Shown: piece after piece, positions 26,025-33,868 of the stretch
Layout: every line of letters begins with the position of its first letter
Numbering within the stretch: position 1 is the stretch's first letter
From: a virus
Direction: 5' to 3' (one strand)
DNA length: 64,000 nt
Virus record (IMG/VR): IMGVR_UViG_3300030333_004588
Coordinates: 1 to 64,000 of that record
Position numbers and translations under genes: made by a program
Notes under the pieces: generated by a model
Told to the model about the DNA's origin: nothing
Databases searched by the model: none
What the model saw: only the letters and a program-made list of their open reading frames with translations

Positions 26025-26545
26025 TTTAAATCCTCACCCATTGTCCATGATAATAATGTAATTCGTTTACCCTTTACTACAGGAGTAACTCTATGATATA
26101 AAAATATTGGAAACACTAATGCAACTCCAACTTCTTGTTTTACTTTAAAAACTTCACCTTGAAAAAATTCAAGTTCTCCACCCTCACAATCTAAACTTAA
26201 TGGTATTGTAACTCCCAATCTACGATTATCATTTAACACATCAGTATGCCAATCAAAACCATCATTAACATTATACTCTTTTATAGAGATATAGTCTACT
26301 AAACCCTTATATTGTGTATTGAAGTATTTTTCATTAATGATTGATAAATAGGTTTCCATCCTTTCTCTCACCCATGTATCATTATTTAAAATCTTTGCTG
26401 GATAATTTCCGTAATTCTTTGAATATTTTTTCTTTTGTTCAATTGCCTCTTTACTATCCTCAGTAATTAATTTGGATGGTAATTCTAATATCTTTTCACA
26501 CTCTTCTTTTGAAAATATCTTTTGTGTAATAACTAAATCTTTCAT
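26018..26545 (-). CDS. 2-oxoglutarate/Fe(II) oxygenase (copy 4 of an array)
   Basis: 175 residues, ATG at 26545 as TAATG with the previous stop. GFDWHTDVL near residue 97 gives the metal-binding HxD, YHRVTPVVKGKR near 155 the distal His and the Arg that binds 2-oxoglutarate. GGELEFFQGE fits the beta-barrel core of prolyl-4-hydroxylase-like enzymes. Four such genes lie head to tail here. Targets could be protein, nucleotide or small molecule. Confidence 0.85.
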   Translation of the reverse strand: MKDLVITQKIFSKEECEKILELPSKLITEDSKEAIEQKKKYSKNYGNYPAKILNNDTWVRERMETYLSIINEKYFNTQYKGLVDYISIKEYNVNDGFDWHTDVLNDNRRLGVTIPLSLDCEGGELEFFQGEVFKVKQEVGVALVFPIFLYHRVTPVVKGKRITLLSWTMGEDLNW

Positions 26546-27111
26546 TATACAAAACAATCTCCCTCTATTGTAAACATTACTACAAATCTATCTGCCCCAC
26601 TATATTTTAATGGACGATGTGCTGCAAATGATGGATACATAACTAATCTTCCAGTTTTTGGTTCAACTTTTCCTTTTAAAATTTCAAGTTCACCACCATC
26701 AAAATCATCATTCAAAAATACTATACCAGTTATCTTATGTGTTGTCCCATTTATACCAGTTTCATCTTCACCATTAGCAAAATCTGAATGTAATGTATAA
26801 TCACCACCATGTTCTCCATCAGGATAATATAAACCAGTTGAGTTTGTAATGTCCTCAATATCAAATTTCCAATATAAATTATTTGCAATTTTAAAATTTA
26901 CATAGGCCCTATCAACTAACCATTGATAATCAGTTTCTTCACCTTTATTATATAAAATTGATTTCCATTGTATACCCTCAGGAATATAACCATAATTTTT
27001 ACAAGTAGATTTAATGTGTTTTTTTAAATTATCACATTCTTCTTGTGATAAAAAATTATCTTTAATTACACTCCATTTAAAATCCCTATTTTCTTTAGGC
27101 AAAATGGTCAC
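26545..27111 (-). CDS. 2-oxoglutarate/Fe(II) oxygenase (copy 3)
   Basis: 188 residues. YTLHSDFAN near residue 106 is the HxD, SFAAHRPLKYSGADR near 165 the second His and Arg, and DDFDGGELEIL the core. Opens with GTG at 27111, with weak initiation context, and overlaps copy 2 by 17 bases. A WSVIKDNFLSQEECDNL start aligns with the opening of copies 1 and 2 (FKxNFLSxxECDxL pattern), so the copies are related by duplication or joint recruitment. Confidence 0.85.
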   Translation of the reverse strand: MTILPKENRDFKWSVIKDNFLSQEECDNLKKHIKSTCKNYGYIPEGIQWKSILYNKGEETDYQWLVDRAYVNFKIANNLYWKFDIEDITNSTGLYYPDGEHGGDYTLHSDFANGEDETGINGTTHKITGIVFLNDDFDGGELEILKGKVEPKTGRLVMYPSFAAHRPLKYSGADRFVVMFTIEGDCFV

Positions 27112-27730
27112 CTATAAACAATTCTTGTAACACATATCGTTTACCCTTTGTTACAGGTTTTACTCTATGTGATGTGAATGCAGGGAAGAATGTTATTGAA
27201 CCTTTTTTCTTTTCCATCTCATACCATTTTTTATCTTCATCTTGAAATCCAAACTGAACTTCTCCACCCTCATATTCACTTGGGTCTGTTAATTGAACTA
27301 TTGCAACTAATTTTCTTAAAGAACATATACCTGGATTAAAATCTGCATGCCATGTGTAATGTCCACCCTTATCATACTCAATCATTTTTAGTTCACCATC
27401 AGTATCTTTAATATCAAAATGAAATACACCATCATTAACAACTCTCATCATCATTTCTATTTTTTTAGATAACCATGTCCAATTACCATTTGGATAATCT
27501 GGTCTAAACTTATTTTCTAATTGTGGTAATAAATAATATTCTTTTGTGGTTCTAACCTCTGGCATTATTTGATTCTCTAATGGTTTACCATCTTCATCTT
27601 CTGAACCAACACAACCTATTACATTTGTTTCTTGTGATTTAATTTGTTCTACAAGTTCATCACACTTTTCGTCTGTTAAAAAGTTTGGTATCTGTATTGA
27701 CCATTTAAAATCGTTATTTTGTTTATACAA
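27095..27730 (-). CDS. 2-oxoglutarate/Fe(II) oxygenase (copy 2)
   Basis: 211 residues. GGHYTWHADFNPGICSLRKLVAIVQL (in parts, near 121-146) has the HxD and the hallmark strand; FPAFTSHRVKPVTKGKR near 183 has the distal His and the Arg. Starts at TTG with GGAG six bases ahead. Closest in wording to copy 1 (GGTYNWHTDYGRHECSMRKL), which suggests these two are the most recent duplicates. Confidence 0.85.
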   Translation of the reverse strand: MYKQNNDFKWSIQIPNFLTDEKCDELVEQIKSQETNVIGCVGSEDEDGKPLENQIMPEVRTTKEYYLLPQLENKFRPDYPNGNWTWLSKKIEMMMRVVNDGVFHFDIKDTDGELKMIEYDKGGHYTWHADFNPGICSLRKLVAIVQLTDPSEYEGGEVQFGFQDEDKKWYEMEKKKGSITFFPAFTSHRVKPVTKGKRYVLQELFIGDHFA

Positions 27731-28295
27731 AAGTATCTCCTTCCATCCAGGTAATTATTGAATATCTTGTTCCTTTAGTTATTGGTGTAACTCTATGTGA
27801 TAAGAAAGATGGAAATACTAATAAACAACCTTTACCTCTATTTCCCTTTACTAAATCATCACCCTTAGCATCTGTTATACCAAATTCAAAATCACCACCC
27901 TCATAATCTTTATCATCACTCAACTGAATGATTGCAGTAAGTTTTCTCATAGAACACTCATGTCTTCCATAATCTGTATGCCAATTGTAAGTTCCACCTA
28001 TTCCATACTTTAAGAACCTAAGTGTATCTATACTTTCTATATCATATCTAAAGTAATTTATATTTGCAACTTTAATTGCTGAATTTATTTTATTGAATAG
28101 GTTTTTATCAAGGAAATCAACATTGAGTGTTTGTCTGACATTATTATTGATATTTTTTTTACCACTATAATCTCCTACTACCTCACCCTCTGTTAATTCA
28201 TCAGTATCAAGAGATTGAATTAATTTATCACATTCTATATCACTTAAAAAATTCTCTTTGAATACTACAAACTGAAACCTATCATTTTTTTTCAT
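27723..28295 (-). CDS. 2-oxoglutarate/Fe(II) oxygenase (copy 1)
   Basis: 190 residues. YNWHTDYG near residue 107 gives the HxD pair, FPSFLSHRVTPITKGTR near 163 the distal His and Arg, and YEGGDFEFGI the core strand. The first of four adjacent oxygenase genes, just behind a Hint-domain gene. The family hydroxylates proline, other side chains or bases, using O2, Fe(II) and 2-oxoglutarate. Which target each copy uses cannot be read. Confidence 0.85.
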   Translation of the reverse strand: MKKNDRFQFVVFKENFLSDIECDKLIQSLDTDELTEGEVVGDYSGKKNINNNVRQTLNVDFLDKNLFNKINSAIKVANINYFRYDIESIDTLRFLKYGIGGTYNWHTDYGRHECSMRKLTAIIQLSDDKDYEGGDFEFGITDAKGDDLVKGNRGKGCLLVFPSFLSHRVTPITKGTRYSIITWMEGDTFV

Positions 28296-28300
28296 ACAGC

Positions 28301-29662
28301 CTATTCTTTTTTTGGAATATTGTGAACTAATATGTCAGAACTAAAGTATGTATCAATATCTTCCACATCTAATGAATAAAAAGTTTCTTGTGATTGAACC
28401 AATGATATAGAATTGATATTTTGTTGTGAACCTGTTACATCAAGTAGTTTATCATCTTGTTGTAATTGATAAGGATACTTCCATGACCATGTTCCATCAC
28501 TACCAGATGCAAATACTGCACCATTAGTATCATCGGCAAGAACTTTCATACTACCATTTATTAGATAATATGATTCTCCAACTTGTGATTGTTTACCAAC
28601 AACTACAGAACCACTAAATGAACCCGATAAGGTACTCATACTAAAATTTTTAAAATTCATATCTGATAATGACATTCCTACTGGTTGATATGACTTAACA
28701 ACATCACCAACTTCTACATCTTGAATCTGTTTTGTAGAATTATCATACATACGAATTAAACTACCACTAACACCAAATGAACTATTATTAACAGAATATC
28801 TCCATGTATCATTACCACTATCTTTATGTAATTTTGTTCTTTGATTGACCCACCAATCTTGTAATATATGTGTAGATTCTGGTGTAGATAAATAAAGTAT
28901 TCTACCAGATGATACATAAGGTGAATCAGAATAACTACCTGAACCTATAATAAACTTCTCTGTTATATTTTCATTATCAACTGCATCTTTATAAGAATCT
29001 GTAGAATTATCAAAAGTATAAAAATCAATTGATGCATTTGATATACTATTATCAATTGATGAAGACTTACTTATATAATCAGGAAAATTAGTATTTGGTG
29101 TATATGATGAAGAATTAAATAATGGTATTAATGACCCTGATTCAGGAGAATTTCCTAATAATGTTCTAAAACTATTTTTAGATATAGAACCACTTGTGAA
29201 CTCTGCTAAATTATCTGTAGTAAACCAAGGTGTATCTATGAATAAATGAAAACTACCAGAATGTTGTGCCTCACCAAAATGGTCAATGTATGTAGAATCA
29301 TACCATTTATCATCTTCAAAATTAACAGATATATTATTAGTTGCAAAACTTGAACTAATTATTGGTCTTTGATATTCTTGTGGATTTTTTTGTCCATCAA
29401 TAGTAACACCATAAACATAGGCAGTATTAAAATTTTGGGATGATGCATAATCACTTATCTTATTAAAAATACTTTGTTGTGTTGATAAATTTCCTGTTAC
29501 ACGAACATTAGTATTCATCTCACAAAAATAAATGTCATTGGAACCTGTCTCTATTATATAGTCAAATCCACCTAATATACCTGCACGACTTAAATTAGGC
29601 CAGTTTCCACCACTTCCTGTGATATAATTAACGATATTTTTTACTTTGTTTTCTATAGACAT
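28301..29662 (-). CDS. Hint-domain protein with ATP-grasp-like N-terminus
   Basis: 453 residues. Residues 15-60 (SRAGILGGFDYIIETG, DIYFCEMNTNVRVTG) resemble the C-terminal metal-binding strand of ATP-grasp enzymes (DxIYFxEMNxN). A Ser/Thr/Gly-rich middle follows. Residues ~300-450 look like a Hint fold: SLIRMYDNSTKQIQDVEVGDVV (block A in pieces), YYLINGSMKVLADD (block B/F) and YSLDVEDIDTYFSSDILVHN, the intein/hedgehog terminal block ending VHN. The usual nucleophile Cys1 is absent; a Ser or Gly stands there, so self-cleavage may be altered. AGGA precedes the ATG. Confidence 0.65.
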   Translation of the reverse strand: MSIENKVKNIVNYITGSGGNWPNLSRAGILGGFDYIIETGSNDIYFCEMNTNVRVTGNLSTQQSIFNKISDYASSQNFNTAYVYGVTIDGQKNPQEYQRPIISSSFATNNISVNFEDDKWYDSTYIDHFGEAQHSGSFHLFIDTPWFTTDNLAEFTSGSISKNSFRTLLGNSPESGSLIPLFNSSSYTPNTNFPDYISKSSSIDNSISNASIDFYTFDNSTDSYKDAVDNENITEKFIIGSGSYSDSPYVSSGRILYLSTPESTHILQDWWVNQRTKLHKDSGNDTWRYSVNNSSFGVSGSLIRMYDNSTKQIQDVEVGDVVKSYQPVGMSLSDMNFKNFSMSTLSGSFSGSVVVGKQSQVGESYYLINGSMKVLADDTNGAVFASGSDGTWSWKYPYQLQQDDKLLDVTGSQQNINSISLVQSQETFYSLDVEDIDTYFSSDILVHNIPKKE

Positions 29663-29684
29663 ATTTTTTTCCTACCTATAAATA

Positions 29685-30242
29685 TCATTTCTCTAATAAA
29701 TCTATGATGTTTGAATTTAAACTTTTTATACAATGAACTATAGTATATTTATTCCAAATTTCAACATCATGTATTATAGAATCTTTACCAATTCTTTCCA
29801 TCTCTCTAAATGAACGAAGATTTAGATGTTTACCTGAACCACGATATTTTTTAGTAATCCATGTATTATAAGAATAACTATTATTTTCACCAACACTCAT
29901 TACTTCACAATCATAACCACAACTTGGTGAATCAAAAGCTGGTGACCCATTTTCATCCCAATATTTTAATACTTCTCCATTTGGTGATTGCCATACAAAT
30001 CCTATTATTTCATTATCTTCAATTAAGTAATGAAATTTTCTACCATTTTCTATTCTCCACAGATAATCATCTATGTTCCACATACCATCATAATTACCAA
30101 TATCTTTATGAAATGATAATAGTGCTAATTCTACTAATTCTATAGTAGGTTCTTCTGTATGAAAACTCCAACCAAGTGGTAACTCTTCTAAATCCCAGAC
30201 ACCATTACATGGTCTTTGAAATCTAATTTGTTTATTAAACAT
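29685..30242 (-). CDS. GNAT-like acyltransferase
   Basis: 185 residues. WITKKYRGSGKHLNLRSFREMERIG near residue 132 carries a motif A-like RGxGxxL acetyl-CoA loop, and YNTWIT precedes it as the central strand. HYLIEDNEIIGFVWQ earlier fits strands 2-4. Substrate unknown. Overlaps the zinc-ribbon gene by eight bases. Confidence 0.5.
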   Translation of the reverse strand: MFNKQIRFQRPCNGVWDLEELPLGWSFHTEEPTIELVELALLSFHKDIGNYDGMWNIDDYLWRIENGRKFHYLIEDNEIIGFVWQSPNGEVLKYWDENGSPAFDSPSCGYDCEVMSVGENNSYSYNTWITKKYRGSGKHLNLRSFREMERIGKDSIIHDVEIWNKYTIVHCIKSLNSNIIDLLEK

Positions 30243-30483
30243 CAGTTTGTTGAATTTGACTCATCATGTTCTTTGGTATAGAACCACAATTACCACATGC
30301 AAATACTTGAATTGGAACAATTGCTTCTTTACCTGTTGGTGATACTAATGGTGATATTCTTTTTAGAAAGAATGATTGTATGAAAGATGCGTTTCCACAC
30401 TCTTCACAAAGTATTGTTTCTGTATCACCGATATCTATTTGTTGTGGTGGTTCTTGTCCCACGAACTTTCTATCTTTACTCAT
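30235..30483 (-). CDS. Zinc-ribbon protein
   Basis: 82 residues. CEECG (residues 26-30) and CGNCGSIP (62-69) form a four-Cys zinc ribbon around a hydrophobic FIQSFFLKRISPLVSP. Lies directly behind the clamp-loader gene with an ATGA-type overlap. Such small ribbons are common in T4-like replication regions; no named role. Confidence 0.55.
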   Translation of the reverse strand: MSKDRKFVGQEPPQQIDIGDTETILCEECGNASFIQSFFLKRISPLVSPTGKEAIVPIQVFACGNCGSIPKNMMSQIQQTDV

Positions 30484-31403
30484 TTTATTTTCCCTATTAT
30501 TTCTATGAACATCGCCATAACATTAATTTCTTTATCTACTACTACCGCATCACTTTGTTGGTATTGTGAAAGTATCAATATACATTCTGCAATATGACCT
30601 CTTCCCCAATCTTCTACGGTATCAAACAACAATCTAAATAAATCACTAAAGTCTGTAACTTTAGAATCTGCCAATAGTTGTCTTATATTTTTAAAACTAT
30701 TCTTTTTATCTTGAGTTTTTAAAATCTCTAAAACTTTTACCTTATAATCATTTTGAATACTCATTCCCTCGTCAATAACTAACTTACCATTCACTACTTG
30801 TCTTTGAGATGCATTTATAACTCTTCTTATATCTGGATAACCACCATTTACAATTGTTACGATATCATTAATATCAGATTCTACTTTTTCTTTGGTTAAT
30901 ATATTACCCAAGTGAACGGCAACTTGTTTTCTATCAGGTGGAACTATCTGAAATGATTGACATCTTGATTGTATCGGGTCAATAATTCTCTCAACATAAT
31001 TACAAGTCAATATAAATCTACAATGTTTACTAAATGTTTCCATAAGATTACGAAGTGCAGCCTGTGATGCTGGTGTAATGTAATCTGCCTCATCTAAAAT
31101 AATGACTTTCATATTTGAAAACCCAATAGTTGATGCAAAGTTTTTAACTTTATCTCTAACCATTTCAAGTTTTCTCTCATCCGAAGCATTAATATATAGA
31201 TAATCACAATCTATATTGTTAACTAATAATTTAGCGAGAGTGGTCTTACCTGTACCGGCTCTTCCATATAGTAGAAGATGTGGTAAGTCTCCACTCTCCA
31301 AATAAACCTCAACCTTACTTTTTAGGTGTTCATTACCTATATAAGATTCAAGATTTGAAGGCCGATACTTTTCTACCCATAACGAGTTTTTAATTTCATC
31401 CAT
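30480..31403 (-). CDS. gp44: Clamp-loader large subunit (T4 gp44-like AAA+ ATPase)
   Basis: 307 residues from the ATG at 31403 (TAATG with the methyltransferase stop). WVEKYRP is the RFC opening, GRAGTGKTTLAK near residue 46 Walker A, VIILDEADY near 98 Walker B, and IQSRCQSF near 145 the SRC arginine-finger box. RFC-type loaders open the ring clamp on primed DNA. Partner subunit gp62 is at 24569-25000 and the clamp at 32629-33360. Confidence 0.95.
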   Translation of the reverse strand: MDEIKNSLWVEKYRPSNLESYIGNEHLKSKVEVYLESGDLPHLLLYGRAGTGKTTLAKLLVNNIDCDYLYINASDERKLEMVRDKVKNFASTIGFSNMKVIILDEADYITPASQAALRNLMETFSKHCRFILTCNYVERIIDPIQSRCQSFQIVPPDRKQVAVHLGNILTKEKVESDINDIVTIVNGGYPDIRRVINASQRQVVNGKLVIDEGMSIQNDYKVKVLEILKTQDKKNSFKNIRQLLADSKVTDFSDLFRLLFDTVEDWGRGHIAECILILSQYQQSDAVVVDKEINVMAMFIEIIGKIK

Positions 31404-32629
31404 TATAACTTTCTCCATATCCAAATTGGTTCACAAAACCTTTTATCTTTTGTTTCTTCTGCTCTTTGTATTGTAGTGTCTTGAAACCTTTCATCTGTTG
31501 CTCTTGCCATTCCTGCACCACCACTATTTGGTCGTTTTGCCATTTCCATTCCTATACAACCTTGATATTCTGAATCACTAAATGTTGATAAGAAATCATT
31601 CATAGGATTACAAATCTCTACCATATTTCTTTGACCTGCAGTTCTTGCAAATACATCAGCAATGTTCACTAATAAATATCCACCACTCTTAATAGAAATC
31701 CATAAATTTTTAATAGTTTTCTGTAAAAATTCTTCATTCCATCTGTCAATAGTTTTATACCTTACCCAACTCTGAGTATCATCATAACTATATCGTTCAA
31801 CACTAAAGTATGGTGGTGATGTAAATACGGTATCAAATGTATCTTTGTATTTAGTGAAATCAACATCTTCTGCTGGTGATTCTAAGAATTCATATTTCTT
31901 TTCAACTTCAAACAATGTTCTATGTTTATCATAAAACTCTGCCTGTTCTTTGTAGATTGGATGATTTTCTTTTCGTGGGTCAATACCAAGATAATACTCA
32001 CCTGTTTCACTACCATAAAATCCTGCCAACCTATCTCCCCAACCTGCACTAAAGTCTAATATGTTTTCACTACCTAACTTATCATATAGAACTTTGGCAA
32101 CATTTGGTTTGAATTGAGAACAAATATATTTTCTCAAACCAATCATAACACGAAATGCACTCTTATCAATTTTTGGTAGTTTTAGAGAGTAGGCAGAACC
32201 AATTAATGTAGTCATAAATTTATGACTTTCCCATGTTCTATGTGGGCCTGGGGCAATAGTCCCATCAACACTCCAACGATTCTTTTGTTGAAAATAATTA
32301 CTTACATCATTTCCTGTATTAATTCGTTTGAAGTATTGTTGTTTACCCTCATAAGTTAAGTCATATCTATATTCAGTTCCTTCACGAGCAAACCACTCAC
32401 CATCAACTAAAATTTCATTATGTCTCATACCTTTTAGTTTTTGAAGTTCTCTTCTGACATCCTTTTCGGATATATCCATGTATGGTGGTGGATATGACAT
32501 AGCAACTTTTGCAAGACTTTCTCTAACATCTTGTTTATCAAAAGTTTTTTTGATATATTCCCACTCTTCCTCATCTATGAAAAGATATGGTTCCATATCA
32601 TAGAATTTGTCAAAGTATGAAAGATACAT
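31403..32629 (-). CDS. DNA methyltransferase-like protein (N4/N6 amino type)
   Basis: 408 residues. ILDFSAGWGDRLAG near residue 192 is motif I (SAM binding), and VFTSPPYFSVERY near 270 motif IV with the TSPPY catalytic site of N4-cytosine or N6-adenine enzymes. The ~150-residue N-terminal region is extra and could be target recognition. A phage methyltransferase between clamp and clamp loader may mark replicated DNA against restriction. No cognate nuclease is nearby. Confidence 0.75.
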   Translation of the reverse strand: MYLSYFDKFYDMEPYLFIDEEEWEYIKKTFDKQDVRESLAKVAMSYPPPYMDISEKDVRRELQKLKGMRHNEILVDGEWFAREGTEYRYDLTYEGKQQYFKRINTGNDVSNYFQQKNRWSVDGTIAPGPHRTWESHKFMTTLIGSAYSLKLPKIDKSAFRVMIGLRKYICSQFKPNVAKVLYDKLGSENILDFSAGWGDRLAGFYGSETGEYYLGIDPRKENHPIYKEQAEFYDKHRTLFEVEKKYEFLESPAEDVDFTKYKDTFDTVFTSPPYFSVERYSYDDTQSWVRYKTIDRWNEEFLQKTIKNLWISIKSGGYLLVNIADVFARTAGQRNMVEICNPMNDFLSTFSDSEYQGCIGMEMAKRPNSGGAGMARATDERFQDTTIQRAEETKDKRFCEPIWIWRKL

Positions 32630-33360
32630 TATGTATTAGTTTGTGTTGATACTAAATAATATTCAGATTCATAATCATCTATTGTAAAGTTTATTTTAGA
32701 TAAACCTGCAGATGAAACTTTCATAGTTGCATTTTGACATTCTTTGTTAGCACTTAAGATATTTGAAAACATTTCAGCACTGAATGAAATAGGTTCAATA
32801 TCTGAATAGTTATCTACACTAACAGGAATTGTAACTCTATTTGATGCAATATTTGAAAAACCAATAACTATGTTAACTTTACCATTATCTGAAATAATAG
32901 TAAATGTTTCTGTTTCTGGTAAAGCACTTTTACCACTAATGAAAGTTCCAATGAAATATGAATCCAATTTCAAAGATAACTCAAATTCACTTGGTAAGTT
33001 TTTCAAAGGTGGTGGTGTTGGGATTACTGATAAATCACTCAACATATATTTAGATGTTGTTCCATGACCTGTATCTTTCATCTGTAATGATACAAATTTT
33101 CCACCCATATTATCTATTGTGAAATCAACATCGTCACCTACTACAGAAAGTAATGATAATAATTGTGATGTATTATATACACCAATTTCACTTGGGTCAA
33201 ATGCATCAAACTTATCCATTTTAACACTACCTACAACTGATTTATCACCTGAGATAAATCTTGTTACAAGAGTTTTACCATCTGATTCTATCTTAGTAGA
33301 TTTGATTTCTCCACCAAGATGATATTTGTTAATAAAACCTACTAACTTGTTTTTATCCAT
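32629..33360 (-). CDS. gp45: Sliding clamp (T4 gp45-like)
   Basis: 243 residues, near the length of T4 gp45. FINKYHLGGEIKSTKIES at the start and VYNTSQLLSLLSVVGDDVDFTID near 80 are in line with the two-domain processivity clamp that forms a trimer. It would tether polymerase and late transcription factors. AGGAG precedes the ATG. Upstream lies the AT-rich element at 33396-33416, so the clamp and the genes beyond may be separately promoted. Confidence 0.85.
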   Translation of the reverse strand: MDKNKLVGFINKYHLGGEIKSTKIESDGKTLVTRFISGDKSVVGSVKMDKFDAFDPSEIGVYNTSQLLSLLSVVGDDVDFTIDNMGGKFVSLQMKDTGHGTTSKYMLSDLSVIPTPPPLKNLPSEFELSLKLDSYFIGTFISGKSALPETETFTIISDNGKVNIVIGFSNIASNRVTIPVSVDNYSDIEPISFSAEMFSNILSANKECQNATMKVSSAGLSKINFTIDDYESEYYLVSTQTNT

Positions 33361-33395
33361 TTTTCATTCTCCTATTGTTAATAATTTAATTGTCT

Positions 33396-33416
33396 CTATA
33401 TATACATATATATAAG
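33396..33416 (-). promoter_or_regulatory. AT-rich promoter-like element upstream of the clamp gene
   Basis: The minus strand reads CTTATATATATGTATATATA, nearly the same as at 21056-21085 ahead of the ribbon-helix-helix gene. It lies in the 67-base gap between the HNH-like gene and the clamp. Role inferred from repetition and position only. Confidence 0.4.
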
Positions 33417-33427
33417 TTTTCTCAAAA

Positions 33428-33868
33428 TCAAAAAAATCTTTCTATTTTTACAGGGTCACCAAACATTTCTTTTAAAAATTCTTGAAACTTATCTTCAGGA
33501 TAATTAGACCTACCAAGATTCATAAACCTTGTAGTGATTACAAAATTACCCTTGACATAACCACCCTTTGGGTCAGGCCATCTGTCAACTGATGGTGCTT
33601 TAATTGAATGTGGAACAAATATTTCATTCAAATCTATTTGATAATGAGGCATCCAATAATCACAACCCTTTTGTTTTTTAAATTGTTCCTCTAAGTCATC
33701 TCTTGTTATACCAACTTCAAGTTGTTTTTTGTATCTGTAAATCCTACCCTCTTTACTAACTGCCAACTCTCTTTTTAATTTTGAATTTAAATTTCCTCTT
33801 GTACTTCCTTGATTCTGTGATGACATATTTACATTTGACATCATTTTTTTAAATGGGTCTTTTGCCAT
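33428..33868 (-). CDS. HNH-like protein with C-terminal clamp-binding motif
   Basis: 146 residues. GCDYWMPHYQIDL, then SVDRWPDPKGGYVKGNFVIT near residue 92, resembles the S-x-DR-(x)-GY-x-x-GN block of HNH/endonuclease VII-type proteins, though the first His and Cys pairs are not convincing. It ends VKIERFF, the same closing residues as the polymerase (SIERFF) and a PIP-like peptide that could bind the clamp encoded next. The gene is joined to the polymerase stop by TAATG. Confidence 0.5.
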   Translation of the reverse strand: MAKDPFKKMMSNVNMSSQNQGSTRGNLNSKLKRELAVSKEGRIYRYKKQLEVGITRDDLEEQFKKQKGCDYWMPHYQIDLNEIFVPHSIKAPSVDRWPDPKGGYVKGNFVITTRFMNLGRSNYPEDKFQEFLKEMFGDPVKIERFF

